Assembly: GCF_016718685.1 (NCBI RefSeq)
Contig: NZ_JADKCX010000023.1
Span: 1 to 64,000 of the forward strand
Direction: 5' to 3'
Length of the DNA stretch: 64,000 bases
Origin: Haliscomenobacter sp.
Lineage (GTDB): Bacteria; Bacteroidota; Bacteroidia; Chitinophagales; Saprospiraceae
Shown here piece by piece: positions 55,746 to 63,584 of the stretch. The notes under the pieces are model-generated. The model ran no database searches. It was not told the origin of the DNA and was given only the letters and a program-made list of their open reading frames with translations. The number at the start of each line of letters is the position of its first letter. Within the stretch, counting starts at the first letter, position 1. The position numbers were made by a program, and so were the translations under genes.

Positions 55746-57236
55746 ATGCAGCAATACATTCTTGCCCTCGATCAAGGCACCACCAGTTCACGCGCCATCT
55801 TGTTTGACCACGATGGCAAAGTGGCCGCAGTACGCCAACAAGAGTTCACCCAATTTTATCCCCAGCCGGGCTGGGTGGAGCACAATCCGCTCGAAATCTG
55901 GAACACCCAACTAGCAGTAGCGCGGGAAGTGCTGCAGGCCAATGGCATCAAACCGAGTCAAATTGCGGGTATCGGCATCACCAACCAACGCGAAACCACG
56001 GTGGTTTGGGACAAAAATACCGGACAACCCGTATTCAATGCCATCGTGTGGCAAGACCGCCGCACCGCCGCCATTTGTGACGAACTGAAAGCGCAGGGCG
56101 AAGAAGCATACATCAAGGCCCAAACGGGTTTGGTGGTGGATGCCTACTTTTCGGGCACCAAGGTAAAATGGATTCTGGACAATGTGGAAGGTGCGCGTGA
56201 AAAAGCCAACCGAGGCGAGCTGTTGTTTGGCACCATCGACAGCTGGCTGGTCTGGAAATTGACGGGAGGCAAGGTGCACATCACCGATTATTCCAACGCC
56301 TCGCGCACGCTGATGTACAACATCCAACAACTGGAATGGGATCAACATTTGCTGGATGTACTGGGCGTTCCAGCGAGCATGTTGCCGCAGGTGAGCCCTT
56401 CCAGCCAGATTTACGGCCAGACCAGCGCGGAATTGTTTGGTGCGGAAATTCCCATCGGGGGTATTGCGGGCGACCAGCAAGCTGCCCTTTTTGGGCAGGG
56501 TTGCTTCCAGCCAGGTGCGGCCAAAAACACCTACGGCACGGGCTGTTTTATGCTGATGAATACGGGTAAGGAGCGGATCACGTCCAATGCCGGTTTGCTC
56601 ACCACCATCGCCTGGGGCTTGAATGGTGAAGTACACTATGCCCTGGAAGGCAGTGTGTTCATCGCCGGAGCTGCGATCCAATGGTTGCGCGACGGCCTCA
56701 AAATCATTGACGAATCGCCGGATTCGGAGTTTTTTGCCATGAAAGCACCGAGTACCGAAGGGGTTTACGTCGTGCCTGCCTTTGCTGGTTTGGGTGCGCC
56801 ATATTGGGACATGTACGCGCGTGGTGCCATTTTTGGACTCACCCGTGGCACTTCTAAATCACACTTGATCCGGGCCACGCTCGAATCATTGGCCTATCAA
56901 ACCAAAGACGTGCTGGGCGCGATGGAAAAGGATGCCGGGACGCCACTCGCCGTTTTGCGCGTCGACGGCGGTGCTTGCGCCAACAACCTGCTGATGCAAT
57001 TCCAGGCGGATATTCTGGGCGTGAGTGTGGAACGCCCCAAAATCATTGAAACCACGGCCCTCGGCGCAGCTTACCTGGCGGGACTGGCCTGTGGTTTTTG
57101 GACCATGGCCGATCTGCAATCCAAGTGGCACCTCGACCGCGCTTTCCACCCCAATATGTCGGCGGAAGAGCGGGCGAAACTGTACAAAGGTTGGCAAAAA
57201 GCGGTGGAGCGGACGATGGGCTGGGAGGAGAGCTAA
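55746..57236 (+). CDS. glpK: glycerol kinase
   Basis: A 496-residue FGGY kinase of normal length. Family landmarks are IL(A)LDQGTTSSRAILFDHDG at the N-terminus, the GWVEHNPLEIWNTQ motif, IGITNQRETTVVWDKNTGQP, WKLTGGKVHITDYSNASRTL, GIAGDQQAALFGQGCFQPGA, and LRVDGGACANNLLMQFQADI near the end. It phosphorylates glycerol to glycerol-3-phosphate with ATP in the cytoplasm. No glpF or glpD lies nearby. Its TAA stop forms the base of inverted repeat H8. Intact, with high similarity to textbook GlpK. Confidence 0.95.
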   Translation: MQQYILALDQGTTSSRAILFDHDGKVAAVRQQEFTQFYPQPGWVEHNPLEIWNTQLAVAREVLQANGIKPSQIAGIGITNQRETTVVWDKNTGQPVFNAIVWQDRRTAAICDELKAQGEEAYIKAQTGLVVDAYFSGTKVKWILDNVEGAREKANRGELLFGTIDSWLVWKLTGGKVHITDYSNASRTLMYNIQQLEWDQHLLDVLGVPASMLPQVSPSSQIYGQTSAELFGAEIPIGGIAGDQQAALFGQGCFQPGAAKNTYGTGCFMLMNTGKERITSNAGLLTTIAWGLNGEVHYALEGSVFIAGAAIQWLRDGLKIIDESPDSEFFAMKAPSTEGVYVVPAFAGLGAPYWDMYARGAIFGLTRGTSKSHLIRATLESLAYQTKDVLGAMEKDAGTPLAVLRVDGGACANNLLMQFQADILGVSVERPKIIETTALGAAYLAGLACGFWTMADLQSKWHLDRAFHPNMSAEERAKLYKGWQKAVERTMGWEES

Positions 57237-57340
57237 AAGCGAAAAGCGAAAAGCGAAAAGCGAAAAGCAAGCACATAATTGGTTTTCTCAGTGTAGTATT
57301 TTTTTTCGCTTTTCGCTTTTCGCTTTTCGCTATTCGCTTA
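57235..57340. repeat. inverted repeat spanning the glpK-arsM convergent gap, AAAAGCG words (H8)
   Basis: The left arm is four exact AAAAGCG heptamers and a variant (57235-57269); the right arm is the complementary CGCTTTT series (57307-57340). The element begins within the TAA stop of glpK and ends in the TAA stop of arsM, so it spans exactly stop to stop. It may act as a bidirectional terminator. Confidence 0.88.
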
Positions 57341-58144
57341 TCCTTTTTTCCCAAACACCGTGATGCTGCTAATGTCGCCTAATTTCTGTTTGGCAACTTC
57401 AACATCCGCTGGTGAAAGGTATTGCTGTAGAACTTCCTCGGGCAAAACGATGGGTTTTTCCTTTTGCAGGGTCACTTCGGTAAAGCCGGCGTCTTTGATC
57501 AATTGCAGATAGTCCGTCTTTTGGATGGCACCCGAAACACAGCCAGCGTACAACTCCGCCGCTTCTTGTAGTGCGGGTGGCAGGTCTCCTTCGATGACGA
57601 TGTCAGAAATGCTGAAGTGGGCGCCGGGTTTGAGTACGCGGTAGATTTCTGCAAAAACATTGGCCTTGTTGGGCACGAGGTTGAGTACGCAGTTGCTGAC
57701 CACCACATCGACCGAATTGCTGGCAACGGGCAGGTTTTCGATGTCACCGTGGCGGAATTCTACATTGTTGAAGCCCAGTTTGGCCACATTGGTACGGGCA
57801 CGAGCAATCATAGCTTCCGAAAAATCTACCCCGATGACTTGTCCTTTTTCGCCAGTTTCGTGGCGGGCTACGAAGCAGTCATTGCCTGCACCAGAGCCTA
57901 AATCCAGGACGGTATTGCCCGGTTTGATTTGGGCAAATTGAGTGGGCAAACCACAACCCAGGCCCAGGTCAGCGTCCTGATTGTAGCCTTCCAGGCCACT
58001 GTATTCATCGGCCATGAGGGTATACACTTCATCGCTGGGGCCACAACAGCTGGTGTCGCAACAGCCACTGGCTTTGTTGGTCGATTGGGCAATGGCGCTG
58101 TATTTGCTGTGCACCAATTCCTTGAGTTCTTGTTCGCTACGCAT
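57338..58144 (-). CDS. arsM: arsenite S-adenosylmethionine methyltransferase ArsM
   Basis: A 268-residue methyltransferase. SAM motif I is VLDLGSGAGNDCFVARHETG (about residues 70-90) and the post-I segment is VIGVDFSEAMIARARTNVAK. The arsenic-binding cysteines are present: the CC pairs in GCCDTSCCGPS near residue 30, GLGCGLPTQFAQ, VVVSNCVLNLVPN, and LYAGCVSGAIQ. ArsM methylates arsenite, making volatile or less toxic forms. Two near-identical 16-base palindromes lie just upstream (58147-58188) and look like ArsR operators, although no arsR is in the window. It converges with glpK over repeat H8. Confidence 0.92.
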   Translation of the reverse strand: MRSEQELKELVHSKYSAIAQSTNKASGCCDTSCCGPSDEVYTLMADEYSGLEGYNQDADLGLGCGLPTQFAQIKPGNTVLDLGSGAGNDCFVARHETGEKGQVIGVDFSEAMIARARTNVAKLGFNNVEFRHGDIENLPVASNSVDVVVSNCVLNLVPNKANVFAEIYRVLKPGAHFSISDIVIEGDLPPALQEAAELYAGCVSGAIQKTDYLQLIKDAGFTEVTLQKEKPIVLPEEVLQQYLSPADVEVAKQKLGDISSITVFGKKG

Positions 58145-58146
58145 TG

Positions 58147-58188
58147 ATCGCTATTTTACGATTATTTAATTTATCGCAATATTACGAT
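58147..58188. promoter_or_regulatory. tandem ArsR-like operators before arsM
   Basis: ATCGCTATTTTACGAT (58147-58162) and ATCGCAATATTACGAT (58173-58188) share 14 of 16 bases and are both inverted repeats of the ATCG...CGAT type, 26 bp apart centre to centre. They lie immediately before the arsM start codon. The sites suit an ArsR/SmtB repressor encoded elsewhere. Confidence 0.65.
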
Positions 58189-58297
58189 TGATTATTCAAC
58201 TTGTCAAGGCTTGTTTGAAAAAAAGTGTATAATTTGGGCTAAAAATAAGCATTGCCCTGGATTTTAAGGGTGATGATAATCTTGTAATTCGCTGACA

Positions 58298-58984
58298 ATG
58301 TTTTTAGTAGAACCATACATCCGCAACTTGGAAAATTTGTACCGCGAGCATGGCAACCCGGTTTTTGCAGAAGGAGCATCCCGGTACATGAAGTATCGTT
58401 TTCCTTATTTTGGGGTAAAAACGCCCCTGCGCCGGGAATTGGCAGCAGCTTTTGTAGCAGCGCATGGCTTACCCGCAGGCGAAGACCTCAAGGCGCTGTG
58501 TCGGGCCTGTTTTGATGCCGAGTACCGCGACATCCATTATTTTGTGGGAGATGCGCTGCGCAAAAAGATCAAGACCTTGGAGGTATCCTTCCTGGATGTT
58601 TTTGAGGAATTAATCGGCGTAAATTCCTGGTGGGATTCGGTGGATTTTTTGGCCCCGAAGCTGGCTGGGGGTCTGTTTTTGCGTTTTCCGGAGCAAATCC
58701 CGTTGTACACCGATCGTTGGATTGAAAGTGATAACTTTTGGTACCAGCGGGCCGCCATCATTTTTCAATTGGGATACAAAGAAAAAACAGACGCCGAACG
58801 TCTTTTTGCCAATGTGTTGCGCAGAGCCGACAGCAAGGAGTTTTTTGTGCAAAAAGGAGCGGGCTGGGCCTTGCGGGAGTACGCAAAGGTCAATCCATTG
58901 GCGGTGCAAAATTTTGTGGAAGGACATAAACTACCCGCGCTAACAGCTCGGGAGGCGTTACGGATCATCAAGGCAAATGCCTGA
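58298..58984 (+). CDS. DNA alkylation repair protein (AlkD-like, PF08713)
   Basis: A 228-residue all-helical HEAT-like protein of the AlkD family. Landmarks are YMKYRFPYFGVKTPLRRELA near the N-terminus, EYRDIHYFVGDALRKKIKTL, INSWWDSVDFLAPKLAGGLF-like VNSWWDSVDFLAP, and WYQRAAIIFQLGYKEKTDAE with FVQKGAGWALREYAKVNP. The family removes alkylated purines from DNA (3-methyladenine type) by a non-flipping mechanism; WD and R residues of the AlkD active site are in SWWDSVD and WALRE. It is divergent from arsM and convergent with a methyltransferase over H9. Intact. Confidence 0.9.
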   Translation: MFLVEPYIRNLENLYREHGNPVFAEGASRYMKYRFPYFGVKTPLRRELAAAFVAAHGLPAGEDLKALCRACFDAEYRDIHYFVGDALRKKIKTLEVSFLDVFEELIGVNSWWDSVDFLAPKLAGGLFLRFPEQIPLYTDRWIESDNFWYQRAAIIFQLGYKEKTDAERLFANVLRRADSKEFFVQKGAGWALREYAKVNPLAVQNFVEGHKLPALTAREALRIIKANA

Positions 58985-59156
58985 AGCCACATCAGTTGAG
59001 TTTAGAAAAAGAAGCTTCGCTCCTTTTTTTAAACCAAATTTTTTAGCCACAAATGACACAAATTTTCACAAATGGAGTTTGTGCTTGATTTGTGAAAATT
59101 TGTGTCATTTGTGGCTAAAAAATTGTCGCTTTGGTTAAATTAGATTAGTGGCTTCA
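58982..59156. repeat. stop-to-stop nested inverted repeat, CACAAA words (H9)
   Basis: The 37-base arms 59037-59073 and 59088-59124 pair perfectly around a 14-base loop, with CACAAAT words at 9-11 bp. Outside them, TGAAGCCAC at 58982-58990 pairs with 59148-59156; this includes the TGA stops of both convergent genes. The right flank holds TGTCGCTTTGGTTA (59124-59137), shared with H1; its first 13 bases occur in H2 in reverse orientation. Confidence 0.93.
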
Positions 59157-59888
59157 ACGTTGCGCAACCACCACCTTCGTATCATACGCATAAGAGGGCC
59201 GCTTCAGGAATTTGATGACCTTTAAGCCCGCCAATCGCAGTAGCAATTCCATTTCATCCTCGGTGAAGGCCCGCAGTTCATCTTCATCCGTTCCGATGAG
59301 TACATCGGTTCCATTGACTTGTTGAAAATAGCGTGACTTCCAGGTACATTGCCAACCTTTGGCAACATTGAACAGGTATTGACTCTCGCGTTTGAAGCTT
59401 CCCTCAGGGGTGTCTACCACATGGGTTACTGCTGGATTGGCTTGAATGTGCGGAATGTAAGTAACCGCGTCAATAAAGTCAAAAGCCACAATGCCGCCGG
59501 GATGGAGCACGTTTTTGATGCCTGCAAAAGTTTGGATTACATCCGGATTGCTGAGCAAGTGTGAAACACTACGCGCTGTAATCAGTGCCGCGTCAAATGC
59601 ATCAGCGAGCTGGATGTGGCGCATGTCTTGCTGGTGAAATGTTCCTCCGGGCAGAATTTCACGAGCCACCTGGAGCATTTCTGCACTCATGTCCAAACCC
59701 TGATGGACGTAGCCGGCATCAACTAAGCGGCGCCCCAATTGCCCGGTACCACAAGCCACTTCCAGGATCGATTTGCAGTGAAATTCTGCCAGGATTTCCT
59801 GGTAGAATTCATATTCAGCGTTGTAGTCGATGAAAGTTTGGTACATCAAATGGTACAATTGGGCATATTCTGTGTACAGTTTATTCAT
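59154..59888 (-). CDS. SAM-dependent methyltransferase (class I)
   Basis: A 244-residue methyltransferase. Motif I is SILEVACGTGQLGRRLVDAG (about residues 39-58), followed by GLDMSAEMLQVAREIL, AFDAALITARSVSHLLSNPD and VAFDFIDAVTYIPHI. These pieces fit the general class I (Methyltransf_25/11) fold, with an extended C-terminal beta region (ELRAFTEDEMELLLRLAGLK). The substrate is not predictable. It converges with the AlkD-like gene; its TGA stop is mirrored by that of AlkD inside H9. It is divergent from a second methyltransferase across H10. Confidence 0.8.
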   Translation of the reverse strand: MNKLYTEYAQLYHLMYQTFIDYNAEYEFYQEILAEFHCKSILEVACGTGQLGRRLVDAGYVHQGLDMSAEMLQVAREILPGGTFHQQDMRHIQLADAFDAALITARSVSHLLSNPDVIQTFAGIKNVLHPGGIVAFDFIDAVTYIPHIQANPAVTHVVDTPEGSFKRESQYLFNVAKGWQCTWKSRYFQQVNGTDVLIGTDEDELRAFTEDEMELLLRLAGLKVIKFLKRPSYAYDTKVVVAQR

Positions 59889-59982
59889 GACAGGAGAGAT
59901 TTAGGGTGAAACGCTCGCAATACAAGTTTTTAGGCTAGATGGTTCCTCCGGGCATAATTTTTTCAGTTTTTCACAAGGAAAT

Positions 59983-60157
59983 GTAAAAACTTAGCATCCC
60001 GCCTACGGCGGAGTTTAATAAAAAATGAATTTGCCCGCAGATCACGCAGATTTACGCAGATAATGTCTGTTTTTTGAAAAAATCTGCGTAAATCTGCGTG
60101 ATCTGCGGGCGAAAAATACAAATATAGCCCCGACAAGGTCGGGGTGCTAAACTTTCA
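59983..60157. repeat. composite nested inverted repeat, GCAGAT inner words (H10)
   Basis: The inner 29-base arms 60033-60061 and 60082-60110 pair perfectly and contain GCAGAT words at 9-10 bp. The outer imperfect arms (about 59983-60003 and 60129-60157) contain TTTAGCA-type sequence followed by CCCG, including GGGTGCTAAACTTT. The same outer word occurs in H11. The element sits between divergent methyltransferase genes, so it is not a terminator. Confidence 0.88.
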
Positions 60158-60177
60158 CAAAAATTAAGGCGGGCTTT

Positions 60178-60922
60178 ATGAAAGCATCCATCGATAATTT
60201 TTCCACGGCTTCAGCGCAGTACGCGCAGTTTCGACCCGATTACCCTGCTGAGCTGTTCGAATATTTGTACACGCGGGTGGTTGATTTTCAACAGGCCTGG
60301 GACTGTGGCACCGGCAACGGACAAGTAGCGTTAGCACTGGCAGAACGGTTTGCTTCCGTCCAGGCGACTGATTTGAGTGCCAACCAGATCGCCAATGCCA
60401 CGCCCCATCCAAGGGTACATTACGGGGTATGTCGAGCCGAAGCCAGCCCCTTTTCCGCCCAACAATTCGACCTCATCACTGTAGCCCAAGCGCTGCACTG
60501 GTTCGATTTTGCGGCCTTCAATCAGGAAGTAAAGCGGGTCGCAAAACCCGGCGCGTTGATTGCTGTGTGGGGCTATGGTTTGTTGACCATCAATACAGAA
60601 ATTGATCGGGTGGTGCAACATTTTTACAGCTGGGGCGATTGACCAATACTGGGACGCTGAGCGACACCACGTCGATGAAGCGTATGCCAAGATTCCCTTC
60701 CCTTTTGCTGCCATTGAAAAACGGACCTTCAGCATCGAAAAGCACTGGAACCTGGCGCAATTGTGCGGCTATTTGAGCACCTGGTCCAGTGTAAAAAAGT
60801 ACATCCAGCAACACGGAGAAGATCCCGTGGCCGCACTTTACCCCCAATTGCAAAAGCATTGGCCTGAAGATGCAGTACTTTCCGTGCGTTTTCCGATCTT
60901 TCTGCAAACTGGAATCGTTTGA
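60178..60922 (+). CDS. SAM-dependent methyltransferase, frameshifted as read
   Basis: About 248 residues in two frames. The N-terminal half has the class I core: FSTASAQYAQFRPDYPAELF, WDCGTGNGQVALALAERF (motif I), VQATDLSANQIANA and LITVAQALHWFDF (the Methyltransf_11 pattern of small trans-aconitate-like enzymes). After the frame change near 60630-60640 it continues with QYWDAERHHVDEAYAKIPFP and WNLAQLCGYLSTWSSVKKYI. The acceptor is unknown. The stop overlaps the TTG start of the following permease (60919-60922), so the two are translationally coupled. Confidence 0.75.
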
Positions 60923-62210
60923 AACAAGCACAAATTGGATTTTGGCCAGCGGCTGCGCTGGTAGCGGGCAATATGATTGGCTCGGGCATTTTTTTGCTTC
61001 CGGCTACCCTGGCGGTTTTTGGGCAACTCAGTTTATTGGGCTGGCTGGTCTCTGGCACGGGAGCATTGCTTTTGGCATACACTTTTGCCCGCTTGAGCCG
61101 CCTGATTACCACCAACGGCGGCCCTTATGCCTACACCCGCGCCGCTTTTGGGGACTTTAGTGGCTTTGTGGTGGCCTGGGGCTACTGGATCTCGCTCTGG
61201 ACGGGTAATGCTGCGATTGCCATCGCTTTTGTGGCCAACCTCACGCCTTTTTTTCCAACCTAAAAACGGATTCCCGCTTGTCGCTACTGGCTTGCTTGGT
61301 GGCCATTTGGGTAACAACGGCCATCAATTTGCGTGGCGTGCGCGAGGCGGCACAGTTTCAACTGATCACTACGGCCTTGCGCTTGTTACCCATTCTTTTG
61401 CTGGCCACCCTGGGCTTTCACTATTTTAAATGGGAAAACTGGGCGGTCGATCCCCGGGAGTTTTCGCTAACCGACGTGGCATTACAAACGGCAGCCCTGA
61501 CGTTTTGGTCTTTCCTGGGCATCGAATCGGCGACCATCCCAGCAGCGGCCATCCGCGACCCGGAGCGCAACATCAGTCGGGCTACCTGGTGGGGCACGGT
61601 TTTTTCCGCCCTGGTTTTCGTGGCCTCCTGTTCGGCGGTGATGGGTATTTTATCGCGGGGTCAATTGCAGCAATCTGCCGCACCTTTTGCCGATGCAGCG
61701 CAGCTGATCTGGGGGCAAACCGGCTATTACGTCATTGCGGCAGCGGCGGCGATTGCTTGTTTGGGCGCCTTGAATGGCTGGATTTTGTTGCAAGGCCAAA
61801 TTCCCTGCACGGTAGCCAAAGACGGCTTGTTTCCTCCATTTTTTGGCAAAGAAAACCCACGCGGAGCACCCGCGAATGCCTTGATCCTCTCCAGTGTGTT
61901 GATGACGGGTATGGTTTTATTGAATTATACCGACTCCTTGCAAGAGCAGTTCAAAAAAATGATCCTGCTGGCCACCCTGGCCAACCTGATCCCCTACGTG
62001 TTTAGTGCCCTGGCAGAATGGATCTGGTTGTGGCGGCAAGGGCGCTTTGAATGGAGACTGCACTGGAGTTTGGCACTCCGCTCAGTGCTGACTTTTGCGT
62101 TCGCCACGGCGGCGATTGTGGGCACGGGCTGGAACACGATTGGGAGTGGAATGGTGCTGTTGGTGTTGGGGATGCCAGTGTTTGCTTGGTTGAAGTGGCG
62201 AAAAATTTAG
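60919..62210 (+). CDS. APC-superfamily amino acid permease, frameshifted as read
   Basis: About 430 residues in two frames with twelve predicted helices. The N-terminus matches arginine/agmatine-type antiporters of the APC family (VAGNMIGSGIFLLPATLAVF, then GGPYAYTRAAFGDFSGFVVA), and the second part includes FWSFLGIESATIPAAAIRDP and LQGQIPCTVAKDGLFPPFFG. It should move amino acids or polyamines across the inner membrane. The break is at the T run 61248-61254; one more T joins PFF to SNLKTDSRLSLLACL. The start is a TTG overlapping the methyltransferase stop. Substrate inferred only at family level. Confidence 0.8.
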
Positions 62211-62217
62211 ACAGGCA

Positions 62218-63324
62218 CTAAACGACTTTCAATTCATAACTCGTACTTCTTCCTCCCGCTTCTGCTTTCTGCAATATTCCCTTATTGCGTAAATCTTGAA
62301 TATCGCGTAGGGCGGTATCTGCGGAACATTTGGCTATTTTGGCCCATTTTGAAGAGCTGAGCTTGCCTTCGAAAGGCCCCAAAAGTTTGTTGATCAGCAA
62401 AACTTGTCGCTCATTCAGTACGATAGTGGCGTGTTTTTCCCAAAAACGCGCTTTGTATAGTACCTTTTCCAACGTATGTTCGGTATGTCGCAACGCTGCG
62501 GATAGACAATTCAAAAACCAGAGCAACCAAGAGGTGATGTCCAATGATCCCTTTTGCGTTTTTTCAAGAATGTCATAATAACCCTTGCGTTGCAGTCTGA
62601 TTTGAGCTGACATGCTGTAAAACCTGGAAAAAATCCCCTCTGACTTCGACAATTGCATGTCGGCTATGGCACGGGCAATGCGCCCATTTCCATCGTCAAG
62701 TGGGTGAATGGTGACAAACCACAAGTGTGCAACTCCAGCTTTGAGCACCGGATCGAGGTTTTGATTTGTGTTGAACCACTCCATGAATTGCTGCATTTCA
62801 TGTTCCAATCGAATAGCTTCTGGGGCCTGAAAATGGATTGTTTCTTTTCCTAAGGCACCGGAAACCACCTGCATTGGCCCCGTTTCATCTTTCCGCCATT
62901 GCCCGACATTGATTCTATACATTCCACTGCGTCCGGTAGGGAAAAGGCCGGCGTGCCAATCGAACAGTCGGGCTGAGCTGAGCGGTTCTTGAGCATTCTG
63001 GGTTGCATCCAGCATCATTTGAACCACCCCATCAATGTTGCGATCAGATGGGAGTAGTCCTGCAATGTCCATGCCCAAATGCCGGGCGATAGAGGAGCGG
63101 ACAAGTTCAGGATTTAAAAATTCACCTTCTATTTCTGTTGATTTGATTACATCTAAAGTGAGTGTTTCGAGGAGGGCTTCTTGTTTGAGGTCAAAACCCA
63201 GCATCTCCATTTTACCTGCCAATATGCCTTGCTGATGACGGACTTCACTCAGCGTTGGAAGCAATGCTACTGTATCCCAAACTAAATTTGGCCAGTCACG
63301 ATGTTGGTGTATATAACGTTGCAT
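62218..63324 (-). CDS. Fic-domain protein with N-terminal inhibitory helix and C-terminal winged helix
   Basis: A 368-residue Fic protein. The N-terminal inhibitory helix carries VIKSTEIEGEFLNPELV (matching [S/T]xxxE[G/N]), which normally blocks AMP transfer in class II Fic proteins. The Fic core has FDWHAGLFPTG and the active loop TIHPLDDGNGRIARAIA (HPxxDGNGR, with Leu in place of the usual Phe). The C-terminal 60 residues form a winged helix (LSSSKWAKIAKCSADTALRD). Fic proteins usually AMPylate target proteins, and this layout resembles DUF4172-type chromosomal Fic regulators. The start is taken at ATG 63324. It is convergent with the permease. The target is unknown. Confidence 0.87.
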   Translation of the reverse strand: MQRYIHQHRDWPNLVWDTVALLPTLSEVRHQQGILAGKMEMLGFDLKQEALLETLTLDVIKSTEIEGEFLNPELVRSSIARHLGMDIAGLLPSDRNIDGVVQMMLDATQNAQEPLSSARLFDWHAGLFPTGRSGMYRINVGQWRKDETGPMQVVSGALGKETIHFQAPEAIRLEHEMQQFMEWFNTNQNLDPVLKAGVAHLWFVTIHPLDDGNGRIARAIADMQLSKSEGIFSRFYSMSAQIRLQRKGYYDILEKTQKGSLDITSWLLWFLNCLSAALRHTEHTLEKVLYKARFWEKHATIVLNERQVLLINKLLGPFEGKLSSSKWAKIAKCSADTALRDIQDLRNKGILQKAEAGGRSTSYELKVV

Positions 63325-63344
63325 CCCTGATTTTAAGTAAAATT

Positions 63345-63503
63345 GTAAAAGTTTAGTACCCGCCTGCGGCGGATCTTTTCCACAGATGGCCACAGATTCA
63401 CACAGATTTTGTAGATATGACCTGAAATCTGTGTGAATCTGTGGCCATCTGTGGTGAAATCATCTCTATCAATTTCCGCCGCAGGCGGGTGCTAAACTTT
63501 TAC
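63345..63503. repeat. composite nested inverted repeat, CACAGAT inner words (H11)
   Basis: The outer 29-base arms 63345-63373 and 63475-63503 pair with one mismatch and carry GTTTAGnACCCGCCTGCGG. The inner 30-base arms 63380-63409 and 63425-63454 pair perfectly and hold three CACAGAT words. The outer module shares GGGTGCTAAACTTT with H10 but the inner words differ. It lies between the Fic start and the CPBP gene end. Confidence 0.93.
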
Positions 63504-63584
63504 GTAAAATTAGAGTTTTGCGGGGATTAAGTCAATTTTCTCCGCAAAATTGCGGAGAAAAAACCTTAGATGCTCCGCATATGC

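Noticed and set aside
6326..63503. Repeat arrays considered as CRISPR
   Set aside because: The repeats are inverted and word-periodic with no unique spacers of constant length, and no cas gene is present.
6326..63503. Hairpins considered as classical intrinsic terminators
   Set aside because: Several lie between divergent genes (H1, H7, H10) and most lack a T tail; only the structure after coxG (43892-43933) fits the standard model.
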